NCBI RefSeq assembly: GCF_017979425.1
Contig: NZ_JAERIS010000014.1
Coordinates: 1 to 36,453 of the forward strand
Length of the DNA stretch: 36,453 bases
From: Helicobacter salomonis
Lineage (GTDB): Bacteria; Campylobacterota; Campylobacteria; Campylobacterales; Helicobacteraceae
Direction: 5' to 3'
Position 1 is the first letter of the stretch. Every line of letters begins with the position of its first letter. Of this stretch, positions 1 to 8,523 are shown piece after piece. The notes beneath the pieces were generated by a model. That model saw only the letters and a program-made list of their open reading frames with translations. It had not been told where the DNA came from and did no database searches. The translations under genes were made by a program, and so were the position numbers.

Positions 1-179
1 TTTCACTAACCTCACTTACCTATTGCAAGGTTAGCCTTTCTTTTCTTAGAGTGCGCTTACATCTTAAGCCCTAAAGGACGGAGTTTTACGCGCAATTTGG
101 ATAAATTCTAGCTTAGGGGGCACAATCACTCGTTTAAATGCCGCGTATGTTGACAAAACCCCCCTTGTCAATGTCTAGA
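1..179. other. No supported gene; left-edge intergenic sequence
   Basis: This stretch lies downstream of the minus-strand phospholipase D gene and runs to the window edge. Short open stretches exist in several plus-strand frames (for example one ending in a TAG near position 177), but none has a start, a ribosome binding site or a recognisable motif. The only clear structure is the inverted repeat at 150-171, listed separately. A gene entering from the left edge cannot be excluded. Confidence 0.5.
150..171 (-). terminator. Inverted repeat beyond the phospholipase D gene, possible transcript end
   Basis: TTGACAA at 150-156 is a perfect inverted copy of TTGTCAA at 165-171, separated by an 8-base loop containing six C (six G on the minus strand). 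It sits 9 bases past the stop codon of the minus-strand gene that ends at 180, where a transcript end would be expected. No U-run follows it on the minus strand, so an intrinsic terminator is not proven. A stem that protects mRNA, or a protein-binding palindrome, would fit equally well. Confidence 0.35.
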
Positions 180-1739
180 TCACAGCTCGCTTTCGGGCAA
201 TATCCTAGACCAGTCTTTGATGAAGCGTAAAAAGGCGGAGGTATTGGGGGGCTTGTCACAGAGAATGACATGCCCATTTTCAACGCCCTCCCAAATGAGT
301 TTTTGGTGCAACATGTGTTTAACCACTAATAAATGCCAACTCTCTTTCATCTGCTCTTGCATCATTCCTTGTAAATAGAGGGCGAAATCCTTGTTTTCAA
401 AAACCACCACCGATTCGGTGTTAATGCTTGCTGAGCGCGCGTCTAAATTGAAACTTCCAATCCAAGTTTTATGCCCATCAAAAATGAGAGTTTTGCTATG
501 CAAAGAATTTTTAAACCGTCCTCTGATTTTAAATTTAAGTCCCTTGGGGGTGTAGCGTGCATACTTTGAGAGATCACTCTTGGTTTCATAGACATTTGCT
601 CCCGCATCAACTAATTTTTTGGCATAGCGCTCCCATGCTCCATACACCACGATGGCATCGGTAGAGGCAAGCGAATTGGTTAAAATATTGAGCTCTAAGC
701 CTTCTTGTAATTTCTGTGTGAAGAGTTTTAAAAGTGCGCGCCCGGGTACGAGGTAGGAGGAGGCAATGTAGAGCGAGTTAGTGGTATGCGCTAAAATGGC
801 GTTAAGGGCCTGTTTGATGGGCGAGCGTGGATTTGGCATGTTAATTTTATCAGGGCTATCGGCAATGAAAGAAGCGATGCCTTGATAGGCAATCTGCTTT
901 TTGCAAGCGAAGGCGCGCATAAATTCCAAGACATGTTCTTCATAATGGGTGTGTCGGTCGGGTGGATAGAGAATCTTTGAGAGGCGATTCTGATAGGTCT
1001 TGGCGTATTTTTTTAATTTAGCATGGCTGGGGAGTAGGTGGGCGGGAATGGAGTTAGGAAAATTCCAATATTGTAAAAAGTTTTGTTTAGCTTGCAAACT
1101 CACTGGTCCTAAAAAAAGCGCGTCTATGTCTAAAAAATTTCCTTCCAGATCATTATCAAAGTACACATCAGCAATATTACGCCCCCCGATTACCAAAGCG
1201 ATATTATCTACAATGAAAAGTTTATTATGCATGCGCTTTTTGATCCGATCGTAGTCGGCTAGCATCTCAAAAACGCGTAGGACCCTATTGCGCACACGGT
1301 AGGGATTAAAGATTTTAACCTCAATATTGGGATGGGTGTCTAGCATAATGATGTCTGACATGTCTGAATCCAAACCATTATCATCGATCAAGAGTCGCAC
1401 CTTCACCCCCCGATCAGCTGCTCTATAGAGTTCAAACATCATCACTCGAGAGGAGATATCGTTCTTGTAAAGGTAAGTCTGAATGTCTATGTTATGGGTC
1501 GCCATGCGAATGAGCGCAATGCGTTGCAAGAGTGCCTGATCGCCTTCTTGAAGGAGGAACCCCAAACTCTGGGTGGGTTTTTGGGCTAATTCTTTCGCAT
1601 AGACAGCGGCAATGGGGGTTTGTAGAGGGTTGTAGTGTTCTAGCCCAGAGAGGGGGTAAGGACCTTGCTGGCGGATAATGGTGCACCCAGCTAGCAAAAC
1701 CGCCCCCAACCATATCAGGCAATAAAAGCAAAAACGCAA
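180..1739 (-). CDS. Phospholipase D family lipoprotein (cardiolipin synthase-like)
   Basis: The 519-residue product carries two HKD motifs typical of the phospholipase D superfamily: HNKLFIVD near residue 171 and HSKTLIFD near residue 415. Each is followed by a G-rich IGxxN/D strand. The N-terminus is a lipoprotein signal with lipobox LAGC (Cys19), so the enzyme is probably lipid-anchored and outside the cytoplasm rather than a multi-span cardiolipin synthase. It could make cardiolipin or cleave phospholipids or nucleic acid; the sequence does not decide. The start is TTG, because a TGA lies two codons upstream in frame, and no good Shine-Dalgarno is visible. It follows frdB by 29 bases on the same strand, so it is probably the last gene of the frdCAB transcript. 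H. pylori has the same neighbour order (HP0190 next to frdB, as recalled). Confidence 0.85.
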   Translation of the reverse strand: MRFCFYCLIWLGAVLLAGCTIIRQQGPYPLSGLEHYNPLQTPIAAVYAKELAQKPTQSLGFLLQEGDQALLQRIALIRMATHNIDIQTYLYKNDISSRVMMFELYRAADRGVKVRLLIDDNGLDSDMSDIIMLDTHPNIEVKIFNPYRVRNRVLRVFEMLADYDRIKKRMHNKLFIVDNIALVIGGRNIADVYFDNDLEGNFLDIDALFLGPVSLQAKQNFLQYWNFPNSIPAHLLPSHAKLKKYAKTYQNRLSKILYPPDRHTHYEEHVLEFMRAFACKKQIAYQGIASFIADSPDKINMPNPRSPIKQALNAILAHTTNSLYIASSYLVPGRALLKLFTQKLQEGLELNILTNSLASTDAIVVYGAWERYAKKLVDAGANVYETKSDLSKYARYTPKGLKFKIRGRFKNSLHSKTLIFDGHKTWIGSFNLDARSASINTESVVVFENKDFALYLQGMMQEQMKESWHLLVVKHMLHQKLIWEGVENGHVILCDKPPNTSAFLRFIKDWSRILPESEL

Positions 1740-1768
1740 GGGTCAGGTTAATGTTAGCGCAAAACTCC

Positions 1769-2497
1769 CTAGCGCGCTCTCCCCACCTTCACCATGCGGT
1801 TGCGCAACTGCGCCAAACTATCCTGCAAAGGGATTTCTTTAGGGCAGGTGTCATGGCAACCAATCAAGCTCATGCACCCAAAAATCCCATCGTCATCGCC
1901 CACCAATTCGTAAAAATCCTCATCACTGCGTTCGTCATGGGAGTCAATCAAAAAGCGCATCGCGCGGTTTAGCCCCGCTGCGCCAATAAAGTTCTCGCGC
2001 ATCAGCTTCGTTCCACACGCAGCGATACAGCACCCACATTCAATACAGCGATCTAATTCAAACACTTCTTGTGCCTCATCGGGGTCGATACGCTCCTCAG
2101 GCTGGGTAATATCCACTTCCTTGCGGTGGTGTGCCCAACTCTCCACACGCTTAGTCATGCTAAAAAACCACTCTCCCGTATTGACGCTCAAATCCTTGAT
2201 CAAGGGAAAAGAGGGCATGGGCATGAGCGTGATCGTGTCCTCTTGAAAACTAGAAGTGAGGGTCTTACATGCCAAACGGGGGCGGCCATTGACCATCATC
2301 GCACAGCTCCCACAAATCCCCGCACGGCAGACAAAATCAAAACTCAGATCGGGGTCTAAAGTTTCGCGGATGATGCCCAACGCGATAAAAAGAGTCATCG
2401 AGGGGATTTCTTGTAACTGATACTCTTTAAAATGGGGTTTAGACACCGCGCTCTGGGGGTCAAATTTTAGGGCTTTAATGGTGATGGTGCGACTCAT
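1769..2497 (-). CDS. frdB: Fumarate reductase iron-sulfur subunit
   Basis: This 242-residue protein passes electrons from the membrane quinol subunit to the flavoprotein FrdA during fumarate respiration. Three Cys clusters match the family. A plant-type [2Fe-2S] site CRAGICGSC with a later Cys lies near residues 58-78. The ferredoxin-like motif [11 protein letters not shown] lies near 150. The motif [12 protein letters not shown] lies near 208. Together these bind the [2Fe-2S], [4Fe-4S] and [3Fe-4S] centres. Length is normal for the family. Its ATG shares one base with the TAA stop of frdA, so the two genes are translationally coupled. The stoichiometric C-A-B order is the epsilonproteobacterial arrangement. 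Confidence 0.97.
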   Translation of the reverse strand: MSRTITIKALKFDPQSAVSKPHFKEYQLQEIPSMTLFIALGIIRETLDPDLSFDFVCRAGICGSCAMMVNGRPRLACKTLTSSFQEDTITLMPMPSFPLIKDLSVNTGEWFFSMTKRVESWAHHRKEVDITQPEERIDPDEAQEVFELDRCIECGCCIAACGTKLMRENFIGAAGLNRAMRFLIDSHDERSDEDFYELVGDDDGIFGCMSLIGCHDTCPKEIPLQDSLAQLRNRMVKVGRAR

Positions 2498-4548
2498 TAT
2501 AGATCTCCTAGTCTAATGTTGCGGGCTTTGTATTGGGGTTGCAAATCAAAGGGCATGAGGGCTTCTTGCAAAGCATAGCGATCCCCCCCGCGTGCCTTGA
2601 TCTCTTCTGTAATTTTGGCAATCTGCGCATCGCGCTGCTCTTTGAGCGGGTGGGGAATGAAATTGCCCTTAGCCCCATACCCCCTAAAATCAGGGCTAAT
2701 TTCCATGGTCATAATGTCTAGGTCCTCATAGGTTAGGGTGGGTAAAGTTTGGGCGGGGTCTTCCCAACTGGCTAGAGTGCGTTTTAACCAGTTGGCATCA
2801 TCTCTTTTGGGGTGATCGATGCGCGTGTGCGCCCCACGGCTCTCGGTGCGATCCAGCGCGCCTTTGGCAATGCACAGCGCTAACTTGAGCATTTTTTGGG
2901 TGCGGTAAGCGTCTTCTAGCTCGGGGTTGTTATGGGTTTTCTTGTTTTTCACATGGATGTGCTGGGCGCGCTTATAGAGTTCCTCTAATTCATGCACGGC
3001 CTCCTCTAGGATCGCACCCTCTCTAAAGACCCCCACTTTTTCGTCCATGATCTCGCGCATGCGCTCCCTAATCACATAGACATCTTCCTTGCCCTCATTG
3101 TGCAAGAGACCTTGCAAATGCTCTTCTGTGCGCTTGATAAAGCTTTGGGCGATCTGGGTGTTGATGTCGATGCTCGCTTGTGCGCAGTGCTGGGCGAAGT
3201 AATCCCCGATGATCATCCCAGCAACCACCGCCTCGCTCACAGAGTTACCCCCTAGGCGGTTAAACCCGTGCAAATCCCAACACGCCGCCTCGCCCGCACA
3301 AAAGAGCCCCTTTAGATGACTCTCTCCCTTGTAATTAGTGCGTAGTCCCCCCATAGAGTAGTGTTGCATGGGCTTGATAGGCACCCAGCCCTTTTGTTTG
3401 GGCGCACCCTCGCCAAATTGGGGCTCATCTTTGGGCATGTCTTTCAAATTTGTGTCGCTCTCTATGCTATCATCCGCCGCATCAATGCCTGCAAAAGTAT
3501 GGGCGATGTCGTGCACATCTCTAAGATTTTTTTCTACATGCTCGCGACCTAAAATAGCAATGTCCAACCACACATGATCGCCATAAGGCGAAGGCGCGCC
3601 ATAGCCCTTTTTAATGTGCTCTAAAATGCGCCGACTCACCACATCCCGACTAGCTAATTCTTTCTTTTCGGGTTCATAAGCAGGCATGAAACGCCGCCCA
3701 AATTTATCGCGCAAAATCCCCCCATCGCCCCGACACCCCTCTGTCATCAAAATCCCGCTGGGCACTAAGGCTGTAGGGTGGAATTGCACCGCTTCCATGT
3801 TGCCCAGTTTAGCTACCCCCGTTTCTAGCGCGCTGGCAATCCCTGCGCCATCGCAAATCACCGCATTTGTCGTGTGCTTATAGACCCGCCCATAACCCCC
3901 CGTAGCTAAAAGCGTGCCCTTAGACACATAGGCACTCAATTCCCCAGTGATGAGATCGCGCACCACAGCCCCATAACACACACCCTCATGGTGGATTAGA
4001 GTTAAAACCTCTTTGCGATCCTGAATATCCACTTGGTGGTGCAAGGCTTCATTAGCCACCGCATAGAGCATGGTATGCCCGGTAGCATCCGCTGTAAAGC
4101 AAGTGCGCCACTTTTTAGTGCCCCCAAAGTCGCGGCTTTGGATATAGCCGTGCCGATCCTCTCTTTCCGTGATGGTAACATGCTCGCCATTGATCACGGC
4201 CTTGCGATCCCCTTTTTTAATACGCGTCCAAGGCACCCCCCAGCTAGCCAGCTCTCTAATGGCTTTGGGGGCGGTGGTCACAAACATTCTAGCCACTTGC
4301 TGATCGCAACCCCAGTCGCTCCCCTTCACCGTGTCCAAAAAATGCAGGTCTTCATTATCCCCTTCACTCATCTTAGCATTGCCCAAACTAGCCTGCATGC
4401 CCCCTTGTGCGGCAGCCGAGTGGGAACGCCTTACAGGCACTAGGCTTAACACGATGGTGTGCAATCCCCGCTGTTTACACGCAATACTGGCGCGCAAACC
4501 CGCCAAACCACCACCCACCACCAACGCATCGCAATACACTATATTCAT
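2497..4548 (-). CDS. frdA: Fumarate reductase flavoprotein (catalytic) subunit
   Basis: FrdA reduces fumarate to succinate at the cytoplasmic face of the inner membrane. The 683-residue sequence begins with the FAD-binding Rossmann motif (GGGLAGLRA, about residues 12-20). It then has the flavin-attachment segment HSAAAQGGM near residue 43, whose His is the covalent FAD ligand in this family. The substrate-side segments include QFHPT and the late [10 protein letters not shown] stretch. Length is within the family range. The start overlaps the frdC stop by 4 bases. In Helicobacter this enzyme is a main terminal reductase using menaquinol, and the dicarboxylate transporters elsewhere in the window could supply its substrate (inference). 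Confidence 0.97.
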   Translation of the reverse strand: MNIVYCDALVVGGGLAGLRASIACKQRGLHTIVLSLVPVRRSHSAAAQGGMQASLGNAKMSEGDNEDLHFLDTVKGSDWGCDQQVARMFVTTAPKAIRELASWGVPWTRIKKGDRKAVINGEHVTITEREDRHGYIQSRDFGGTKKWRTCFTADATGHTMLYAVANEALHHQVDIQDRKEVLTLIHHEGVCYGAVVRDLITGELSAYVSKGTLLATGGYGRVYKHTTNAVICDGAGIASALETGVAKLGNMEAVQFHPTALVPSGILMTEGCRGDGGILRDKFGRRFMPAYEPEKKELASRDVVSRRILEHIKKGYGAPSPYGDHVWLDIAILGREHVEKNLRDVHDIAHTFAGIDAADDSIESDTNLKDMPKDEPQFGEGAPKQKGWVPIKPMQHYSMGGLRTNYKGESHLKGLFCAGEAACWDLHGFNRLGGNSVSEAVVAGMIIGDYFAQHCAQASIDINTQIAQSFIKRTEEHLQGLLHNEGKEDVYVIRERMREIMDEKVGVFREGAILEEAVHELEELYKRAQHIHVKNKKTHNNPELEDAYRTQKMLKLALCIAKGALDRTESRGAHTRIDHPKRDDANWLKRTLASWEDPAQTLPTLTYEDLDIMTMEISPDFRGYGAKGNFIPHPLKEQRDAQIAKITEEIKARGGDRYALQEALMPFDLQPQYKARNIRLGDL

Positions 4549-5321
4549 TCTTTTCCTTCCTTATGCAGTTGTTCATCTAGCTGGATTGCCTGTTGCATGC
4601 TGTTAATGCCCTGACTTTTTTGCGTGAGCCCTTTTTTAATATAGGCCCCATAAGTGAGTAGACCCAAAACGATGAAAAACACGCTCATGCTCCACTTAGC
4701 CTTTCTCAAGCCATCGATACCTAGATTTTTGAACCAACCCCATTTGATCGCCAATCTATAGAGCCCAATGGAGCCATGCAACTCCACTGCAAAGAGTAAG
4801 AAAATATAGAGTAACCAGAAATGTTGACTCACAAAGCGATAAGAGGAAGCGTGTGGCCCAATGCTATGGGGAGCGGTGAGCATAACAAATAGGTGCACAC
4901 TGGCTAAAAAAAACATCGCAAAACCCGTGCCTACCTGCACAAACCATAGGGTGGTGTCGCCATGTTTCATCAAATGTTTATGGGTTTTGAAAATTTTGTA
5001 TTGACGATAGTTGATGGGAAACTTCCTTAGTGCCAAAAAAGCGTGCACGACCAAGATCACAATTACCCCGGCAGCCACCGCACTCACAATGGCAGGCTCG
5101 CCCGCCTTGATAAACAAGCTCCCCTCGAAAAACTTGGTTACTGCATACATAGCACGATCGCTGATCAAAATGCTACTCACAAAGAACATGTGCGCAATCA
5201 TGAACAGCGCCAAAATCAAGCCTGTTGCACTCTGCCAAAAGTCCAATTTAGCATAGGCCCCACTCTTCTTGCGCTCGGTGCTAACCCCGTAGTAGCCCTC
5301 TATGATCTCCTCTTGCTGCAT
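4545..5321 (-). CDS. frdC: Fumarate reductase cytochrome b subunit
   Basis: FrdC anchors the enzyme in the inner membrane, binds two b-type haems and oxidises menaquinol. The 258-residue product has about five hydrophobic helices (roughly residues 30-50, 76-97, 125-150, 165-187 and 210-232). His residues inside or next to them, such as those in IAHMFF, VHAFLAL, SVHLFVM and ELHGSIGLY, are the expected haem ligands of the Wolinella/Helicobacter single-polypeptide type. The ATG at 5321 is preceded by AAGGGAG with good spacing. It is the first gene of the frdCAB operon, with its promoter in the divergent region shared with tpiA. Confidence 0.95.
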   Translation of the reverse strand: MQQEEIIEGYYGVSTERKKSGAYAKLDFWQSATGLILALFMIAHMFFVSSILISDRAMYAVTKFFEGSLFIKAGEPAIVSAVAAGVIVILVVHAFLALRKFPINYRQYKIFKTHKHLMKHGDTTLWFVQVGTGFAMFFLASVHLFVMLTAPHSIGPHASSYRFVSQHFWLLYIFLLFAVELHGSIGLYRLAIKWGWFKNLGIDGLRKAKWSMSVFFIVLGLLTYGAYIKKGLTQKSQGINSMQQAIQLDEQLHKEGKE

Positions 5322-5361
5322 ACCGCTCCCTTATTCAAAATTTTCCTAAAATGATAGCGAA

Positions 5362-5367
5362 ATTATC
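5362..5367 (-). promoter_or_regulatory. Probable -10 element of the frd operon
   Basis: Read on the minus strand this is GATAAT, in the context TATGATAATTT, about 40 bases upstream of the frdC ATG. It matches the Helicobacter vegetative (sigma-80) -10 box reasonably well. No -35 is obvious, which is usual for these promoters. The duplicated 19-bp element lies just upstream of it and could influence it. Confidence 0.5.
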
Positions 5368-5385
5368 ATACTTTTTGGGTTATCT

Positions 5386-5423
5386 TTGCCATCTTTTGCT
5401 AAGATTGCCATCTTTTGCTAAGA
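5386..5423. repeat. Perfect 19-bp tandem duplication in the frdC/tpiA divergent promoter region
   Basis: The 19-base unit TTGCCATCTTTTGCTAAGA occurs twice head to tail with no gap (5386-5404 and 5405-5423). Each copy, with its following T, contains TGCTAAGAT, which resembles an extended -10 element (TGnTAnnnT) pointing towards tpiA. The duplication may therefore give tpiA two stacked promoters, at 5400-5405 and 5419-5424. For the frd operon the repeats lie just upstream of its -10 element. The duplication is seen directly; the promoter role is inferred. Confidence 0.85.
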
Positions 5424-5451
5424 TCATTTGAGTTTACTTGTGGAGTCAGTC

Positions 5452-6171
5452 GTGAAATATGTTTTAGCCAATCTTAAGTCTTACACTTTAGATCTGAGAA
5501 TTTATTTAGAAACTTTGGAAAATCTACTCAAGCCCACAACCGCCCCCTATGTGGGCATTTTTCCTCCCCTGATTGAGTTGGGCGCACTCCAGTCTGCCTA
5601 CGCGCACTTTAGCTTGGGCGCGCAAAACGCTTACCCAGCACTTGAGGGAGCGTTTAGCGGAGAAATCACCTTACAAGCCCTGCAGCAGAGGCAAATTAAG
5701 AGCGTGTTGATCGGGCATAGTGAGCGGCGCTTGCTCTTAAATGAGAGCGATGTGTTCTGTGTAAAGAAGTTCGAGTTTTTTGCCCAACATGGGTTTCAGA
5801 TCGTCTTTTGTATCGGTGAGAGTTTGCCACAAAGAGAAGAGGGGGAAGACGCGCTTCTTCAACATCTCTTAGGACAATTACAAGGTATTGATTTAGAATA
5901 TCCTAAGCTCATTATCGCTTACGAACCCATTTGGGCAATTGGTACGGGAGTGAGTGCAACGAGCAGTGCGATCGCGCATACTTTAGAAAATTTGCGCCAA
6001 AAACTCAAACCCAACCCCCTCATTATCTATGGCGGGAGTGTGCAATTAGATAATGTAGAAGAGATTTTGAATTTAGATGTAGTGGATGGGGTTTTGGTTG
6101 GTAAAGCGAGCTTAGACCCCCATGCCTTGGCCAAAATGGTTGCTATTTCTGCCACAAAGGAGTTTGTATGA
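5452..6171 (+). CDS. tpiA: Triosephosphate isomerase
   Basis: TpiA interconverts dihydroxyacetone phosphate and glyceraldehyde 3-phosphate in the cytoplasm. The product shows the catalytic His in GHSERR, the catalytic Glu in YEPIWAIGTG followed by the flexible loop 6, and the phosphate-binding YGGSV near the C-terminus. I placed the start at the GTG at 5452 (VKYVLANLKS), giving 239 residues. It has TGGAG six bases upstream, and the N-terminus then fits the short Helicobacter form with Asn and Lys at the active site. The in-frame TTG at 5428 adds eight residues with no family support. The stop overlaps the lpxD start by 4 bases (ATGA). The family member is short compared with the usual 250 residues, as in H. 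pylori. Confidence 0.93.
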   Translation: MKYVLANLKSYTLDLRIYLETLENLLKPTTAPYVGIFPPLIELGALQSAYAHFSLGAQNAYPALEGAFSGEITLQALQQRQIKSVLIGHSERRLLLNESDVFCVKKFEFFAQHGFQIVFCIGESLPQREEGEDALLQHLLGQLQGIDLEYPKLIIAYEPIWAIGTGVSATSSAIAHTLENLRQKLKPNPLIIYGGSVQLDNVEEILNLDVVDGVLVGKASLDPHALAKMVAISATKEFV

Positions 6172-7187
6172 CACTCAGTGCGTTGCTAGAACACTACCAA
6201 CTAGACATCGCTTTGCCCCCCAATTTTCGAGATTTTGAGGTAGCAGGGATTGCTCCTTTGGAGAATGCCACCCCCAACCACCTAAGCTATGTAGACCAAA
6301 AATCCTACCTGAAAAAAGTTAAAGACACACAGGCGGGCGCGATTTTTATCCGTGCTGAGCATGCGAGCAAAATTCCCTCCACTTCTTGTCCCCTTATCAC
6401 CTCTAATCCTCATTTGGCCTTTGCGCGGGTTTCAGACGCGTTTAAAGCAAATATCTTCGCGCGTCCTATTAACCCCCACCCTCCTAAACTGGGTGAGGGT
6501 GTGGTTTTGATGCCCGGGGTGGTCTTGGGTGAGGGGGTGGAAGTGGGTGAGGGGAGTGTACTCATGGCTAATGTAGTGGTGGGCGATGGGGTCAAGATCG
6601 GTGCGCAGTGCAAGATTTACCCCAATGTTACTATTTATCAAAACACCTTAATTGGCAACCATGTGTACATTCACGCCAATAGTGTGATTGGCAGTGATGG
6701 TTTTGGTTACGCCCACACAGAGCAAGGGGAGCATGTTAAGATCGAGCATACCGGTATCGTGCAAATTGATGACCATGTCGAAATCGGAGCAAACACGACC
6801 ATTGATCGTGCAGTTTTTGGGATTACTCACATTAAAGAGGGCGTAAAGATTGATAATTTGGTGCAAGTGGGGCATAATTGCGTGCTAGGGGAACATTCCA
6901 TCATTGTGGCACAAGTGGGGCTTTCTGGCTCTACGACTATGGGGCGCAATGTGGTCTTGGGTGGACAAGTAGGCACGGGGGGACACATGCACATTGGGGA
7001 ATTTACTCAAATTGGAGGCAAGGGGGCAGTGGGCAAGGATTTACCCCCGCACACCAATTACGCCGGAGCGATCCCAGCGATGGAAATCCATGAATGGCAT
7101 CATTTTTTGGCAACCCTGCGCCGTTTTGCCAAAAAACAAAAACCTAGTCTAATTGCTAAGGGGTTGTCCAAAGTATGGAAACGCTAG
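6168..7187 (+). CDS. lpxD: UDP-3-O-(3-hydroxyacyl)glucosamine N-acyltransferase
   Basis: LpxD adds the N-linked hydroxyacyl chain in lipid A synthesis, the step after LpxC, whose gene lies at 29797 in this window. The 339-residue protein has the N-terminal uridine-binding domain (about 1-95). A left-handed parallel beta-helix of hexapeptide repeats follows (about 100-300), rich in GxGV, I/VG and VGDGVKIG-type turns. The C-terminal helix is about 315-339. The segment GSDGFGYAH and the catalytic His in VQVGHNC match the family. It is translationally coupled to tpiA. In H. pylori, as I recall, fabI lies between tpiA and lpxD; here it is absent. Confidence 0.95.
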   Translation: MTLSALLEHYQLDIALPPNFRDFEVAGIAPLENATPNHLSYVDQKSYLKKVKDTQAGAIFIRAEHASKIPSTSCPLITSNPHLAFARVSDAFKANIFARPINPHPPKLGEGVVLMPGVVLGEGVEVGEGSVLMANVVVGDGVKIGAQCKIYPNVTIYQNTLIGNHVYIHANSVIGSDGFGYAHTEQGEHVKIEHTGIVQIDDHVEIGANTTIDRAVFGITHIKEGVKIDNLVQVGHNCVLGEHSIIVAQVGLSGSTTMGRNVVLGGQVGTGGHMHIGEFTQIGGKGAVGKDLPPHTNYAGAIPAMEIHEWHHFLATLRRFAKKQKPSLIAKGLSKVWKR

Positions 7188-8428
7188 GGCGCGCGCGCAA
7201 ACGATCTATCATCGCTGCGACGAGTGGAAATTTGGTCGAGTGGTTTGATTTTTACATCTACGCTTTCAGCGCCACTTACTTTGCGCATGAATTTAGCACT
7301 TCTAGCAATCCCATTGTGCAGCAAATCAGTGTCTTTGGAGTCTTTGCAGCGGGGTTTTTAGCGCGCCCCTTAGGATCGTGGATTTTTGGGGCTTTAGCTG
7401 ATAAAATCGGGCGTAAGCACTCGATGGTTATTTCTGTCATCGTGATGGCTTTGGGTTCTTTTATGATTGCTAGCCTTCCTAGCAAAGAGCTTGTGGGAGA
7501 TTTTGCGATTTTCTTTCTCTTGATGGCTAGACTTATTCAAGGCCTAAGTGTAGGAGGAGAATATGGAATTGTGGCGACTTATCTAGCCGAATTATCTGCA
7601 AAGGGGAGGCGCGGGTTTTATGGCTCTTTCCAGTATGTTACCCTGATTGGGGGGCAGTTTTTAGCGGTGGCGAGCATTGCGGTGTTGCTGGCTATCTTTG
7701 GTGTGGCGCAGATGAGTGCCTTTGCTTGGCGTTTTCTCTTTGTTTTAGGAGGCTTGCTGGCTCTGGGCTCGCTTGTGGCGCGCAGATTTATGGAAGAAAG
7801 TGCCAGCAATTTGGAAGAACACGAGCGACGCGGCACACTCAGAGCACTTGGTCCCCATTGGCGTTCCTGCGTGTTGGTGGCGGGTATCACGGCGGGAGGT
7901 TCGCTAGGCTTTTACACGATCACCACTTACGCCAAAACTTTTTTAGAAAATGCCGGAATGCCTAAGGTGGTTGTCAATGACCTGTTTTTGATCGCGCTGG
8001 CGATTTTGATGTGTATGCAGCCCCTCTTTGGATATGTGGGCGATAGAATCACTTTTAGACGCTCTATCGTTCTTTATGCTCTCTTGGCCCTTATAGGGAT
8101 TTACCCTCTGTTCCAGGGCATGGCACATTATGCGAGCCACCCCGGTGTGGCCTTTGGCTTGGTGTTGTGCTTGTTTGCTATTTTAAGTTTTTATACTTCC
8201 GTTTCAGGGATTGTCAAAGCCCAACTCTTCCCCCAACATGTGCGCGCACTGGGTACGGGATTTAGCTTTGCGATTGCTAACGCTGTTTTTGGGGGCACGG
8301 CTCCCTACATAGCCCTACAATTCAAAAGTGCCCATATGGAAAATGGTTTTTTTGTCTATGTAGCCGTAGTAATGGGGATTGCACTCATTTGTGCGCTGTG
8401 TTTGCCCAAACAAAATGTCTTAGATTAA
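7175..8428 (+). CDS. kgtP: MFS dicarboxylate/2-oxoglutarate permease (KgtP-like)
   Basis: This 417-residue inner-membrane transporter of the metabolite:H+ symporter branch of the major facilitator superfamily has about twelve hydrophobic helices. The start GNLVEWFDFYIY, the loop 2-3 signature GALADKIGRKHSM, the segment RLIQGLSVGGEYG and the late SFYTSVSGIVKAQLFP closely resemble E. coli KgtP as I recall it. Import of 2-oxoglutarate is therefore the best guess, although relatives carry proline, betaine or citrate. The ATG at 7175 overlaps the end of lpxD by 13 bases. AAGGGG lies about 11 bases upstream. The next gene is 95 bases away. Confidence 0.88.
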   Translation: METLGRARKRSIIAATSGNLVEWFDFYIYAFSATYFAHEFSTSSNPIVQQISVFGVFAAGFLARPLGSWIFGALADKIGRKHSMVISVIVMALGSFMIASLPSKELVGDFAIFFLLMARLIQGLSVGGEYGIVATYLAELSAKGRRGFYGSFQYVTLIGGQFLAVASIAVLLAIFGVAQMSAFAWRFLFVLGGLLALGSLVARRFMEESASNLEEHERRGTLRALGPHWRSCVLVAGITAGGSLGFYTITTYAKTFLENAGMPKVVVNDLFLIALAILMCMQPLFGYVGDRITFRRSIVLYALLALIGIYPLFQGMAHYASHPGVAFGLVLCLFAILSFYTSVSGIVKAQLFPQHVRALGTGFSFAIANAVFGGTAPYIALQFKSAHMENGFFVYVAVVMGIALICALCLPKQNVLD

Positions 8429-8523
8429 GAGTGCTCTAATGTGATGGCATGCGTGTTGGGTGCGTGTGTGTACTTGTGCGTTTAGACGCGTGCGTGTTTT
8501 TGTAGCCTCATAAAGGAGGAGTC
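8429..8523. other. GT-rich spacer between kgtP and the chemoreceptor gene
   Basis: This 95-base spacer has a run rich in GTGTG/GCGTG steps (about 8449-8500) with a small inverted pair GCGT/ACGC in the middle. The end holds a strong ribosome binding site, AAAGGAGGA, for the chemoreceptor. I do not find a sigma-28 or sigma-54 promoter of the sort often seen before chemotaxis genes. No small gene is evident. Confidence 0.4.

Noticed and set aside
1000-1254. Plus-strand frame inside the phospholipase D gene
   Set aside because: It is a shadow of a well-supported minus-strand gene with HKD motifs; its translation has no recognisable features.
5428-5451. Longer tpiA start at TTG 5428
   Set aside because: It adds eight residues without family support, while GTG 5452 has TGGAG at the right distance and fits the family N-terminus.
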